Shown here: positions 20,311-33,130 of the stretch, piece after piece | Position numbering within the stretch: position 1 is the first letter of the stretch | Layout: each line of letters begins with the position of its first letter | Origin: Thysanoteuthis rhombus | Taxonomy: Eukaryota; Mollusca; Cephalopoda; Oegopsida; Thysanoteuthidae | Length of the DNA stretch: 64,000 bases | Direction of reading: 5' to 3' | Assembly: GCA_963457665.1 (NCBI GenBank) | Contig: OY735231.1 | Coordinates: 37,496,906 to 37,560,905 of the forward strand | Notes under the pieces: model-generated | What the model was told of the DNA's origin: nothing | What the model saw: the letters and a program-made list of their open reading frames with translations, nothing else | The model's database searches: none | Program-made: the position numbers and the translations under genes

Positions 20311-23300
20311 ATTAATGTCTTCTCTGTAACATAAATGGACATTAAAAATTTTGATTTGCGATTGTTTGGTGTATTATTTCCTGTTCAAATCTTCCTGAAA
20401 ATGTGGAACCTGAAAAGCCCTCCTCACTTTATTGCACATCAAAAGGCATGAAACCTCAGTCACAATCAGAAATACTGTATATGCTGGTTTATAAGATGAA
20501 GGGTATTTAGAGAACTACCACTCTCTGCAACTTGTCCATTCTTCATACACTGTCGCTATTGAGCCTTGGTAGATGACCCCTCCTAGTCATTATGATATTA
20601 TACCAGCACATTGGATGCAGTGTAATATTTGCATTGTATTTTGAAAATTGAATGTCTCTTATATACCAGCATAAATGGTAAGTAATGGATGAGTATGTTG
20701 TAGTTGTTGAATTTGTGGATATGATTCAGTGGTAGAGGGAAAGAATCCCAAGATGATTATGAACAAACAAAATTCAAGAGAAATCACAGGAAGTGAGGTA
20801 ATGAAAAGTCTGACATCAAGTCATGGTTGAATAGCCTTTTTATTTAATTCTAGTATCTATCAGATCTTTTTTCCCCAATCAAAACTTGTTTTCATGTATG
20901 GCACAAAAGGCTGTGGAACATGGAAGTAAAATAAAAGGTAAAAACTTAAGTTTTAGAAGTTAGATAATCATCAGAGGGAGAGCAGGAATTAAACCAGGCT
21001 TTATCTGTAAGATCCAGCAGTACCCATCATTCCTTTTGACTCCAACTTGGTTGATGTATGCACTGGAATTTTTGGTATAAGCCATGTGTTGTTCTATCGA
21101 CATGAAACTCCTAATTTTGGGGAAAAGACCACTATTGACAAGGAATGATATTATGGCCATAAAGAATCCAAAATGCTAATGGGTTGAGTGTTGTTTGTCT
21201 CTGAATGGCTAAAATGAAGGAAAGTTTTCATGAGAAAGCTGATGGAATAGGGGGTAATTAGAAAAAAAAATGATGTGTTCATGGAATAGTTATCCACACA
21301 AGTTGAGTTTCTATGATTATAGGATTGCTGTCCCTTCAAAGTCACCAAACTTATTGTATACTTCATTGTGCCCTGCCAATGTAAAACCGTTGGGTCCCAA
21401 ACACATTCCAGCTTGCATAAGTTGTAGAAACAAAACCACATTTATCTACATATTATTGTTATACTTGAGCAATAAACATTCTCACACCTACGTCCAGAAC
21501 ATTGATGATTTCTTCCAGTTTGTCTCTTGTCAACAGATGATCATTTCAGCACAACAAAAGTGAAGAGGTGCAAAAATTAATTTGCATATTTTAGATCATT
21601 ATTGCATGTCATCTCCAATAATTTGTCTTCACACCTTGAGGCCCCTAGGAGCAATTGTAACATTTGTTTATCTAAAGTTTCAATCAATGAACATCATCTT
21701 GATAATACTTATCCTTTGTAGTTGAGAGTGACCAAGGCTCAGACCCAAGAGTGTTGCAGATTGCAATCTTGGACTGTTGAGTTATATTGTCATCCTCATT
21801 TTCTTGTCCTGGTCAAGACATAGTCAGGCCTGTTAGAAAAAATCTTGATGTGATGGATAACCATGGTGCTTAACATGTTATGTGCTTTTTGAACTCCCCA
21901 ATGCAGTCTCATCTGCCTTCCCATTGAACCTACTTGCTCTCCTCTGTGCACTCTATCAAGTTCAAAAGGAGAGTAAGGGGATGAAGGATGATGGTCATAA
22001 CCATTTGCTTTTCTTAAGCTTGGCATAGAGGAAATGGTGTTGCTTCAAAATTTCAAGTAAAGGAGATTTGCCTATCTTGAAAATTAGCTTATGAAATCCT
22101 GGCTTGAACACTGACCTGATGTCTGTGGGGAAATGCACATTTTTCTAGTTTTTAGTTGATCTAAATTTACCCCTCCTACTTCCCTCAAGTCTCCAAATAT
22201 CTTCTTATCCTTTTCATCCATGCATTGAAGTCATAATAAATATATTTAGATGTGTCCATACATCTCTATAAGACACTTTTCAGTCGGCCTGTTGGTATGT
22301 CTCAGTTATGTTAAACAACATAAATATAGGAGGGAAGAGGTTTGATGTCCTTAAAAGGTGTAACATCTATTCTGATCATTTTTTTTCACTAGCTGCTACT
22401 GATGTCATAAAAAAAAACAAAAATGTCCATTTATGATTTTCATTGAAAATAATGCAGAATATTTCCATATTATAAAATTTTGTATGTATGAGAATCAATT
22501 AACAAAAAGACTACTTGCTCTTTTTCTCCCTCCTGCTATTACTACCATAGATGGTGGACACATCTTTTAACTTGAGATTCTTGTCTCCATTGAATACTGT
22601 TTTAAAAACTATTTCTGGTGTGAAACAAATAATTAAGAAAACTTGTTATTACTTTGAAAGTTAGGAATGATTTGTATTGATTGCGATTATTCTGTTTTTA
22701 ATATCCGCCAAATCTAAATACTAGTATAGTACCAATAGAAAATGACGGGATTATTTGCGTATGAAATAGCACTTATGCTTGATATCTGATTATCTGAGTA
22801 CCCTGTCTAAAATCAAAATGCTGCTCCTCAGCACTTCTGCCTAGGATCTGAGTGTAGTATTTGTATGCTCATTGAAAAGTTATGCGCACGCACACACATA
22901 CACACACACATGTACTGATAGGCAAATAGTCATGTTTGGGCTCGAAAAGACATGGTCCTCTATGGGCCTGAAAAAGAAACAAAACTCTCACCTCATTTAA
23001 AATTACTTGGACTAAACCAACTTGGACTCAAAATTACATTCATAGAACACTTGATAAAGAAAAAACTTATCACCAATGGCTTGCCAGATGAGTATAATAT
23101 TCAAGGAAATATAGAGGAAGCTGGTTAGTGTAATTGTTTTGAGCTCTTTAAAATTATAATAATCATCAGCTGATAACATTAAGTGAAGGATATAAAAATT
23201 CATTGTTATAAACAACTTTAGATTATAAAAAAATATTTGATCATAGTAAGTGGATAACTTTTGATAATTGTCTATTCATTCTAAATTGTGTGTTTGGAAC

Positions 23301-23729
23301 AAACTGATAATCAGGCTACCTGTGTATAACTATTTTCTTAGTTCGATTCAAAAAGAAGAAAGTAGCAAGCAAACTCAAGGGGATGAAACTGTTGGTTGAG
23401 AGTCTATAGATAGATGGGTGCCACTAGAATGTCTCAAAGCCACTGAAAGGGAATTGGGAAAAAGAATCAAAGCAAGTATTGATGCTGGCTGCAGACCAAC
23501 TACCATTGAAAAGGACTTTGGCTACTTCTGCCACCAACAGTCAAAGAATGAACTGAACTGTTTCAGAACAAACCTTATTATTCAAGGGATTAAACCATTT
23601 TCTAATTCAATTATTACAATAGTAAATACACTCATGGTTCAGTTTGAAATATGATCAAATAACTTATTTGCTTCACAATATTAATTCATTGCGTTCTAAA
23701 TTAACTCCATGGTTTGATAAAAATCATTG

Positions 23730-23893
23730 ATCAAAGGGAAATAACTCTACACACAATTTGTGACTATAAATCAGGCACATAGAATTACCCCCCTTTGATT
23801 GATGCTCTAGATCATTGGATAACTGATCAAAGGGAAATAACTCTGAATAACAAGGGATCCTTATGGAGAGTTATTCCCCTTTGACCAGGCACA
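23730..23893. mobile_element. AGGGARATAACT repeat cluster with hairpin
   Basis: GATCAAAGGGAAATAACTCT occurs at about 23731 and again at about 23829. The inverse AGAGTTATTCCCCTTTGACC follows at 23874-23893 and pairs with the second copy. A degenerate inverse (GAATTACCCCCCTTTGATT) lies near 23783. Confidence 0.6.
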
Positions 23894-26839
23894 ATGATTC
23901 TAATTCTATGAAGGAAAAAAATTGAATTTGTCTGCTGGAATAGTATTTGCATTTAAATTTTTTTTTTTTTATTGAAAATTCCTCTGTTGACATCAATTTA
24001 GATAAAATACATCAAAATATTCATCAATTTCTGTTTTAAAAATGTATTTATTATTCATTAAATAAAAATGTCTCTATTGGCATCTCTTTAAACGATTCAC
24101 ACTAGGAATACTTATGGAAGTTATCAAACTTTTTCTATTAGCTAACAAGAGGAACGTTTACCAGTCACATTTTATCGTTATTTTTTCTGAATTCCATATA
24201 TTTCAGCTAATGACTCTCGAAATTGCCTCATTAATTTATGTAAAATTTCTTTTGAGACATTTGGTTCTTTATAATTGAAATAGCACATCAGAATGCATTA
24301 TTCAGAAAACTTTAATATAATGACCATTCATAAATATTACACCTGCTGATAATGTAAGAAGATATCAACATTATCATTTTTCTGGGCTTTCTCAAACATT
24401 GAAAATATTAAGTATCCGATGTATTCAATGAAACTCCCTTTAAAATGATTTGTATAACTGAAAATGATACCAATTTCATGTAAAAATTCATGTTAATGAC
24501 ATGAAAATTATGACTTTTTAAAATCATTATCCAAATACTGAAAATTGAAATAACTTTTCATTTAATCCAAGTGGTGACTTGTTTTCAAGTTTGCCATTGT
24601 TAATTGTATATTTTTATTCAAAATGATAATCTTAACTCAAATGTCAGGTATATGGAATTTGACAAATAAAACTTTACCTTATTTTACAGAATTAATACTG
24701 GCATTTCCCATCGTATTACCATTGTTACCATTTTTCACTCTGTCCTTTGATGAATGTATTTTAAATCATCAGTTCCATGTGATTGATGTTATTCTCATAC
24801 ATACAGTATTTTCCTGGCATCCAAGATGCTACATTTTTCTTGAAATAAATCCAGAAAATTTACCTTGTGGCCAGCAGGCTAAAGGTTATTTTGTTTTTAA
24901 ATAAATAAATGCTCAAATAGGATTGAATGATCCACAGTAATACTATTAATTTTTAAAAAAGAGTCATTTCCTGTGACAATGTTCTTTGAAATGAAAAATA
25001 TGTTATCAAACAATTCCATTATTTCAAAATTTTCAAAAGAGACCAGCTGCATTGGTGAAATGTAAAACCCTAGAATACATACCATCCAATCTGGTTAACA
25101 TCTCCAAGATTTATTTATAGCCTATCTTTTATGGGCTTATCCTAATCCAAGAGGAAGACAATATGCTAGACAGTTATCTTAACTCTGGTACATGACTGCT
25201 GAATGGGTTGTACAAATTATACTTGGTATAGAATTGTAAATAAACAAAAAAAGTGAAATATAAAAAATATATGTAATCACAAAAATTAATTCCTCTATCA
25301 CTATACTATGGTCAGTTTGGTGTAAACTCACTGGGTTTCTGTATTATAAAAGAAAAAATGCTGAATATAGATGGTCAAGAGGATCTATATATAAGTCACT
25401 CCCAAAACGTTTGGTAGGTAAGTGAAACTGCTGAAACCTTAATTTTGTGTTTATTCTTTTTTCTTCAGAATTTTGCCAGTCAAAATAAGGACATGTCTTT
25501 GAGATGTGATTGTCCTTGATGCAGTAATCTAATTTGGTGTTTTATGAAGTCTTTTCATCATTCTCTAAATTATCTATCGCTAATATTTTGGTCACTACTT
25601 TTAGACAATACATTCTCTGTCCTTCTTAAGTATAGCATACCAGATGTTTCTAGGATAGAATTTTTTATCACATTCACAAATATCTTTTTTAATCTTTAAC
25701 CACACAACAAATTTTAAGTTTTCTATGAGTTAAGAACTTTATTTTGATTCCCAAAATATCAAGCTCTGTGGAAGTATAATTGCCTTTTACTTTTTTTATT
25801 AATATCTTTATCATTTGGAGAAGTTTCATTTTGTCTGACTATTTGTTCATTTACTACAATTATAAATGTACAGCAAGTTAGAATCTATAACATTTGTAAA
25901 TATCAATACTTTAATTCTATGTGACAATTCTTAAAAATAAAGTTTTTTTATTGTTAGATTTCTCATTTTATGTTCCATTGATTTGACAGAATCATCAGTA
26001 AAATTGAAATACCTTCCTCTCTTTCACTATCTCCTGTTTTTTTTTTCAAATTATCTTTTGATAATATCAAATACATTGATATATTCAAGTTTGAAACCAA
26101 GTCAATTGATCAAATAGTTTTTGATATTTCATGACTTTTTTAATGGTCAGTTCTCTCAAGTGATAGCAGTCCTGAATTGTCATCTAGTAATGTTTTAATC
26201 ATTATACTTTCCTTAATATGTTCCTCTTCTGACTAGAATTCCTCAACAATTACCCTGAAGTCCCCTTTTTGGATTGCTGCCAGCTGGGTGATGTAATGTT
26301 TTGCTAAAGAAAAACAGCATAAGATGTGAAGAATGACTCACTCGGTCATTCTGAATGTGATAATTACACAGTACATAGGCTCATTCAATGGCATTTTACT
26401 GTCCACTGAGTTAACCCACAGGAGAGTGTCTATTCAGGCATGTGCAGTAAGATCTCCTCTAATTGGTTCTTAAGTTACATCAATGTCTGATTCTTGAGAG
26501 ATTCAAAATGACTGGATACTTTTTGGATAGACTTTGTATACTGTCATAGAGTGTTGGTAACCCACTGTTATTTATGCAATGTAGATATTTAATGAGCTAA
26601 GCTCAGTATATATCTACATTGCAATATAAGTATGCATTATTATACTCTGATTTACTTGGGTTAGTGTCCTCATCTTGGTTGGTATAATCACAACGTTTTA
26701 GCTGTTGTTCCCTCTGCCCTTCATCCAGTAATTTCTGGGAATTTCAAACCAAACCCTTGATATCCCATATCAGTTCTTCCTAGTTAATTACTCCTTAGGG
26801 TGCTACTTCTCTGCCTCTCTCACTGAACCAGAGTATATG

Positions 26840-26935
26840 ACTTTTTTTGCATTACCTGACCCAAGGATTGAACTCATGACTAGATGTGCTTAACCAACTA
26901 TTCAATCTATTAAGTGCCCCATAGGACTATCCATA
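26840..26935 (-). mobile_element. Probable decayed tRNA-derived SINE head, - orientation
   Basis: On the - strand a tRNA-like order is visible: AGTTGGTTAAGCACA (A box region) and GAGTTCAATCCTTGG (B box region). The tail is not clear. Confidence 0.4.
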
Positions 26936-28640
26936 GGTGGAAATTTGGAGTCTTAAACCTAATGTAGCTTGGTTACCCCATCAACTGAACCATAGTATAT
27001 GACTTTTGCACTTCCTGTAGAGTAACTAGAAAGTTTAACTTTTAGGTCTTAAACTTGATGACCTTTTTTTCTAAATCAAAAGCTCATATGTGGTGATAAT
27101 TTCTATACTAGAACTTCTTAGGGTGTTAATAGCATGTGCGCTGATTCTTTCAATTTCCTTATCATCCAGTGTTGTTCTCTGTCTATTCTTCTGATTTCAT
27201 TTCACGGGTCTCTGTTTCCCTCTGCCAATGATAAGCGATGCCTGAGTTCATCAACCCCACTCCCAAATTACAGCTTTCTATTGTTCATCTAGCTTTTAAG
27301 AGTTGGCTTGTCTCACCTTTGTATTCCCTGTTTTTTGTCATGTTCTCTTGTGAGAGAGATGGCTTGGTTTGGGAGAGAACTGCTTCTGAATACTCTCCTG
27401 ATGTTGTATGGACCATAGATCTGCATCCTTTAAACATTAGGAGATATTTGATTGAAATTAAATAATAGTTTATCATATGTTGAGTTACCCAGAGAAAAAT
27501 CTGAATTTAAACTTGGGTATAAATTTTTTTCCTAATGTTCAAATTTGTTCATCTCTGATTAATGAAATTAAATTTTATTTTCAAACTATTTAATTTTCTC
27601 TTATAACAAGTTGAAATCTCTTTGAAAAATCTATTAATATAAATATCTAAACTCTCAAAAAAGGAAAATTACCTCTAAAGGTACTTTTTTTCTAAAAGTG
27701 ATTAGTTCTATACTTGTAAAATCCCAGCATCTGAGTGATGTGGTTATTTAGTCACTTAGAGTTTTATATGCACACTAATGAGTCAGTTCCATCAACTTAT
27801 GAACTTTGCTATCCTTTTCATTTGTTAACATTTTTATAAACACAGGTAGCCCCAGCTTTTTTAAAGTTCTCTTTATTGCACTTAGCTTTTCCAAGAGACC
27901 CACATCAGGACTAGTTCCCCCTGCTATCTGAAATGGCTTAAATTTAAGAAGCAATTACCATCAATTTATATGGGAAAAGTTTCTGAGCATTTGCAGACCC
28001 CCAAAATAATCTTCTATATCTGCCTGCCTAGATCGCAAAAATTGAAGTTTATCATCTGTTGTAGAAAGCTTGAACTAGAACTGTGTGCTTGACTTCACAC
28101 ATTTTTCTATTACAGAATTCTTTGTAGGCATTCAAAATATCCCACAAACATTCCCTAAACCGATGTGGCCTTTTAAGATTAGTAATATTTCTTTACAATC
28201 AATCATAGCAGAAATCTGATGTAAGGTTATTTTTCAGGTCTGAGAATGCGCAAAGATTCTTACCATTTTAATCAATACTTCTCCACTTTATGTCATACAG
28301 CCTATGAAAGGTTCCATAGCAACGTTTTTTTTAACTTTTGAACAATGAGGGGAACCTGTATAACATGATTATCTCATTTTTTATAGTACCAGTTGCTATG
28401 ATTAGCCATCTTTTTTCATAATGAAAGGATATTTCATTTTGTTTTTTTTACAATAGTATTAATAGCATTGAGTTAATTTTCATATTTTGAACTGCAATCT
28501 TATATCTTGAGTTCAAACCAACGCATAAAATATCTTCTCAGAAGTTTCATCAACCTTTAGAATAAATCATTCAGAGTTACCAGGCAGAAAAAGGTAACTG
28601 TAAATACATAATCATCATCATCATCATAGTTGCAAATGTT

Positions 28641-29092
28641 GGTACGAATTAAATCATGCAGTCCCTCACAAGATATGCAGCCCCTCCTACTGATCTCTTC
28701 AGAGCTACCTATTTGAGTGTTGGCTGCTTTATTTTCTCATTTTATATCCCCATCAAAATAACTGACGTGTCTTGACATTTTGCCAACTTTAACTCCACAA
28801 AATACTTCTTATGTGGCAGAGGAATTATTTGCCGTGATATTCCTCAATGTAACATATGAGCTTTTGACAATGTATTGTTGCACATTTCTCAATGGCATGT
28901 CACATCTTGAATCATTTAAAAATAAATTGATAATTACTGCTTGGAATTTATTTTCAATTTATAGACCATTATAAAAATTAGGGTGTATGAAATGTGAAAA
29001 AAGAGTATCCAACACTTCAATGAATAGCTATTAAGAGATCTACAGGAGGGCCCGCTCGTCTTGTAAGGGACCACAATTCTTAATTTGTATCC
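28641..29092. mobile_element. MITE with about 57 bp inverted repeats (family of 30089-30356)
   Basis: The left end runs GGTACGAATTAAATCATGCA, then GTCCCTCACAAGAT ... GCCCCTCCTACTGATCTC. The right end is its imperfect reverse complement (GAGATCTACAGGAGGG ... CTTGTAAGGGACCACAA ... AATTTGTATCC). The interior has no transposase. The GGTCCCT and CCCTCC words are shared with the element at 30 kb. Confidence 0.65.
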
Positions 29093-29610
29093 AAATTACT
29101 TTGCTTTTGAAATGAATGAAAAATAAAATTGAATAGTAAGAGCTTCAAGTCGATTAATTCTTATTAGTAGTAACTAAAAAAAGTAGCAAACAAAAAATAA
29201 CAACAATGAACAAAATCATTAGGGATGTTAACCAAGAATTTATTCTGACTAACCTGTACACACCTGGTTGGGTAGTCGGTAATAGTTGGATTGAGGCCAT
29301 CACAAATAAGACAACATTTTTTTTTTTTTTTTTTTTCAGTGGGCCGTTCTCCTTTCTCTCTCACACACATTCTCACACACTCAATTGTACTCGGGTGTTG
29401 CAACCTGTCATCCAATATTTTTTTCTCTTTTTTTTGTTTACAAGCTATTTGGCTGCCTCCATTACTAGAATAAATATTATTTCGCAGTTAAACACTGCAA
29501 AGCACATTAAAAAAGAATTGTCGATTTATTTTTAAAATGTTAAAACTTGTTTGACCTCTAAACGAAGTCATAAGCCTCACTGATGAATAGGAATTTTACG
29601 TGAGATTATT
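29093..29610. other. Noncoding, nothing recognised
   Basis: Includes an uninterrupted T-run of about 20 bases (29318-29337) and a CACA-rich stretch. Apparent open frames through it are low complexity. Confidence 0.4.
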
Positions 29611-29686
29611 CAAGGGAGGCAACTCTAAAAGTATTACAGGTATAATGTATTTTTACCCAAAATAAAATTAAGTTACTTCCCTTTAG
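29611..29686. mobile_element. Hairpin of the AGGGARATAACT family
   Basis: CAAGGGAGGCAACTCTAAAA at 29611 is mirrored by TTAAGTTACTTCCCTTTAG ending at about 29686, with a loop of about 35 bases. Confidence 0.55.
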
Positions 29687-30088
29687 AATGGACCTAGATC
29701 TCATACAAATTTTCCTTCTCTTTTTCTTTCCATCCAATTTTTTTTCAAAATTTGATTTTCTTCGTAAAGATTTGGGGCAACTTTTTTTTTCTGTGAAAGG
29801 AAAAGGAATAGAACAAGGAAAGGTATTTTCCCCAAAGAAAAGAAATCTTCGGGTTTGAATTTGATCAATGTATGAATTAGCCATCATCGTCATCATCATC
29901 AACAACAACAACATCACGGTAAAATTTATCTTAAGGTTTGTGTACGACGGAACTCCAGTTTAGTGGATAAAAAAATAGAAGACGTCCACATAATGGAGTC
30001 TATTTTTTAAAAATGTTATTAATATGGGCTATGAATGTTTCAATTTATTATTTTTAGATTTTTTTTTTTTGCATTCTCTCTCTGCTGT

Positions 30089-30356
30089 GGTACAAGTTGA
30101 ATAATGTGGTCCCTGAAAAGATTTGTGGTCCCTCCTACAGAGCAAGCAGTATTGCTTTTTTGTATCTCACACTCCAATGACGACTGTAATCCTGAATGAT
30201 ACCTTAACCCAAACATTGACGACATTCCTGTTCTACCACATTAGGGTTAGGTAATTAGGGACCACAGTCATTAGAGATGTGAAAATGAAGCAGTACGATT
30301 AGCTCTGTGGGAGGGACTGCATTTTTCTTTAGGGACCGCATTAGTTGACTTGTACC
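30089..30356. mobile_element. MITE with about 54 bp inverted repeats
   Basis: The left arm starts GGTACAAGTTGAATAATGTG, followed by GTCCCTGAAAAGATTTGTGG and TCCCTCCTACAGAGC. The right arm (GCTCTGTGGGAGGGACTGCA ... AGGGACCGCATTAGTTGACT, TGTACC) is its reverse complement with few mismatches. The interior of about 160 bp is noncoding. A TA target duplication, as in Tc1/mariner-type elements, would fit the TA at each end but is not proven. Confidence 0.8.
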
Positions 30357-31364
30357 CTCTGTTTTTCTCTCTCAATCATTTTTGTTAAATAAATATTTTG
30401 TTAAAACAACTTCCATATTGTCTAAAAATGTTGGCACACAATATTACTACTACACTAGGCAAACTCTAATGGGGTGGGGTAAGAGCGATCCTAGCCCAAA
30501 ATTTGTAGGTTTGGGAAATCTCAAAGTGAAGAGAATAAATTAATGACGGTTTTATTCATTATTATTATGGTCTTTTTTTTCCTCTATCAGAAAAAAAGAA
30601 AAAATATAATCATGCCGATAGATAATAACATTTCATACATCGTTTATAGATGTGTTTTTTTTTTCTTTTGGAACAGGTCAAAATTGTGTGATAGCAGTTA
30701 TTAACAGTGGATCAGAAATCAGTAGATTTTTTTTTGTTTGTGGAATAAATTTAGGGAAAGAGAAGAGACAGGCTCTTTTTTGTTAGCTGGGTAAAAGAAC
30801 AGAGAAAAACAAATTAACAAATTTTATCAATGTCAACACACCCCAACAAGCCTGCCACTTTCATTGTTAGGCTCACCTCAGGTTTTAAAAAAACAAAACA
30901 AAAAAAAAAAAACAAACGATTTTTTATGGCTTATATAAAGTTATAATGGATGACTAAAATTCCATGGGTCCAAGGCTAAAAAAAAACATTTTAATGTTCT
31001 TACTTTTCATGCATATTTGCAATGATCATTTTTGTAAAGGTGACCAAAAAATTGAGTTAGGAAGCTTAGATGTTTTTGAATTATAAATCAAATGAAACAA
31101 GAAACAGATTATGATTATAAATCTGATGTTTTCAAGCAACAATCCTTGGTCTTATTTTATTTAAAATTTTTCTTTTTACATTTCAGTTTAAGCCAACACT
31201 AGCTTAAAAATTTTGCTTTGTTTAAAATCCCAGTTTGATGGTTCAGAAAAAAATGAATGTTATTTTGGATCATGAATGGAATGAAAACGAATATTTTCTT
31301 CAAATTGTATAACTGATAAGGCAAAGCTGTCTCAAAACAATATCTATCTGCTTGTTATGTATAG
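30357..31364. other. Noncoding, nothing recognised
   Basis: A+T-rich sequence with several T- and A-runs. Its right end includes the left target duplication of the hAT-type element (31357-31364). Confidence 0.4.
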
Positions 31365-31540
31365 TAGTCATTCTCAACCTTTTTCTGGCTATGGGTCCTT
31401 TACAAGTTCTTTTCAGATTCCTGGGCCCCCTGTCAAACAGAGATACAACACAGATAGACAGAAATTCATTTTTTTTTTTATTTCAGTCTATGGCCCCCTT
31501 CAAAAGTGCCGGGGTCCGGGTGTGCTGTTGAGAATGGCTG
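31365..31540. mobile_element. hAT-type MITE with 8 bp target site duplication
   Basis: The element starts TAGTCATTCTCAACCTTTTT and ends GTTGAGAATGGCTG, giving inverted termini (CAG/TAG-YCATTCTCAAC). It is flanked on both sides by ATGTATAG (31357-31364 and 31541-31548), an exact 8 bp duplication as expected for hAT transposition. GGGCCCCC and GGCCCCC words near each end are typical of Charlie-like nonautonomous elements. At 176 bp it has no transposase. Confidence 0.85.
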
Positions 31541-31548
31541 ATGTATAG

Positions 31549-32369
31549 CATGCATAAGTGTATAGATGTAAATATAAATGTATATCTTTCAATTGTGTCC
31601 GCTAGTGTTGAGTTACAAAAACTAATTCTTGAAATAAATTTTCTTTTCTTTAATCAAATCAAATCAAAGAAAGTATGAATTTAGAGTGAGCAATATTTAT
31701 GATTTGAGACAGCACTGATCATGAATATTATGCATACTAAATTCATATTTTCTTTTTTTTTGACTAAAGAAAAAAAAGCACCTAACCTGATACAAATATA
31801 ATAATTTGTAGCAATGACATTGCAGAAGAAACCTTGGATATTTATCTCTAGTAGAGATATGGACTTTTCATTCAAATTGTTCTTAACAATTGTTGTCCAA
31901 ACCGCAAACACGAACGAATTTCCGAGTTTCTGCAATCTCTTATTGAATTATCCAGGATAGCTATGGTAAGAGAAGCCTATTAATTACCTGTGCACAACTG
32001 GTTACTTTGTTGTAGCTATATACTTTGGGGAATTGAGTGCATTAACAATGTATTAACAAATGTTGTCAAGAGAACTGACTGGTTACTATGTATTTATCAT
32101 ACTAAATATCCTTGCTTTATTAGTAACAATGAATTTGTATCTCTCCATAGAATATTTCTGTTTAAAATTTTGATTAATTCAAATCCAATATCAGAAATAT
32201 GGACTCTTTTTGATTTTTAAATCATGTTGCATCATAATTTGGTAAGGACTGTATAATTAAACTGCCTATATAAGAAATAAAATTAATTCTTTATTAACCT
32301 CACTTGTCACCTTTTAAAAATTATTATTGTTTGTTTGAAATCAACAACCAAGATTCTGTATTTATAAAG
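31549..32369. other. Noncoding, nothing recognised
   Basis: No exon, SINE or inverted repeat was found. Confidence 0.4.
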
Positions 32370-33069
32370 ATAATGTGTGTGTATATACATATATTTATTG
32401 ATGTAAATATATATAGATATACATGCAGAATAATTTGTGTATTTCTGTTTACAAATATGCATATATATTGGTATATACATATGCACAAGCAGATATATAT
32501 ATGCGTATTCATATGTAAGTGTATATATATTTTCATAAGTACACACACTTATGCATGAATACAGACATTATTATATATAAACTATATATATTTATATATA
32601 TATATATAGTTTGTATAATTCGAAAATGTCTTTGATTATACTGGAGGTATGGATAAAATCAAAACGTCAAACTTAAAAGTAAATATTAATCAGTCCGTCA
32701 TGTTGCAAACTTGGAAATTCCAAGTTAAAAAGGCTTTAATCAGTTTTTTTTTACATATGCACATATGCATCCATATACACGCACATGCATATATACAAAT
32801 ATGTACATTGCTGTATACATACATGCATCTATATATACAAACTTATTGATCTGTATATACATATATATGCATATATACAACCTCACACATTCATCTAAAT
32901 ATACATATACACACACATGCACATATATATGCCTATACATATATATAATTTATATACACATTATGTATTTGTATGTACATGCATATATGTATATACACAT
33001 ATGCATTAATTATAAACAGGATATTGACTGATTAAACAATGGTTGCTAAATATATATATTCATTATTAC

Positions 33070-33121
<52 letters not shown>

Positions 33122-33130
33122 CTAAATATA
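32370..33130. repeat. TATATACATATGCA-type low-complexity field and (TA)n
   Basis: An alternating purine-pyrimidine field of TATATACATA, ATATGCA and ACACACA words is interrupted at about 32630-32750 by ordinary sequence and ends in an uninterrupted (TA)n at about 33074-33117. The words CTAAATATATATATT flank the pure (TA)n on both sides in the same orientation. Open frames across it are artefacts. Confidence 0.85.

Larger units (their letters stand above)
20311..28640. other. Long noncoding stretch between convergent genes
   Basis: No exon, RNA gene or intact transposon is recognised. Minor items are an ACAC run with neighbouring TAC words (about 22890-22915), the AGGGARATAACT hairpins (23730-23893), a probable decayed SINE (26840-26935), an ATC triplet run (about 28609-28627), and short - strand open frames at 20960-22026 that lack recognisable motifs. 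It may be intergenic or hold introns of gene 2. Confidence 0.4.

Noticed and set aside
32304..33031. Tyr/Ile/His-rich open frames in the TATATACATA field
   Set aside because: Low-complexity readings of alternating purine-pyrimidine repeats, present on both strands.
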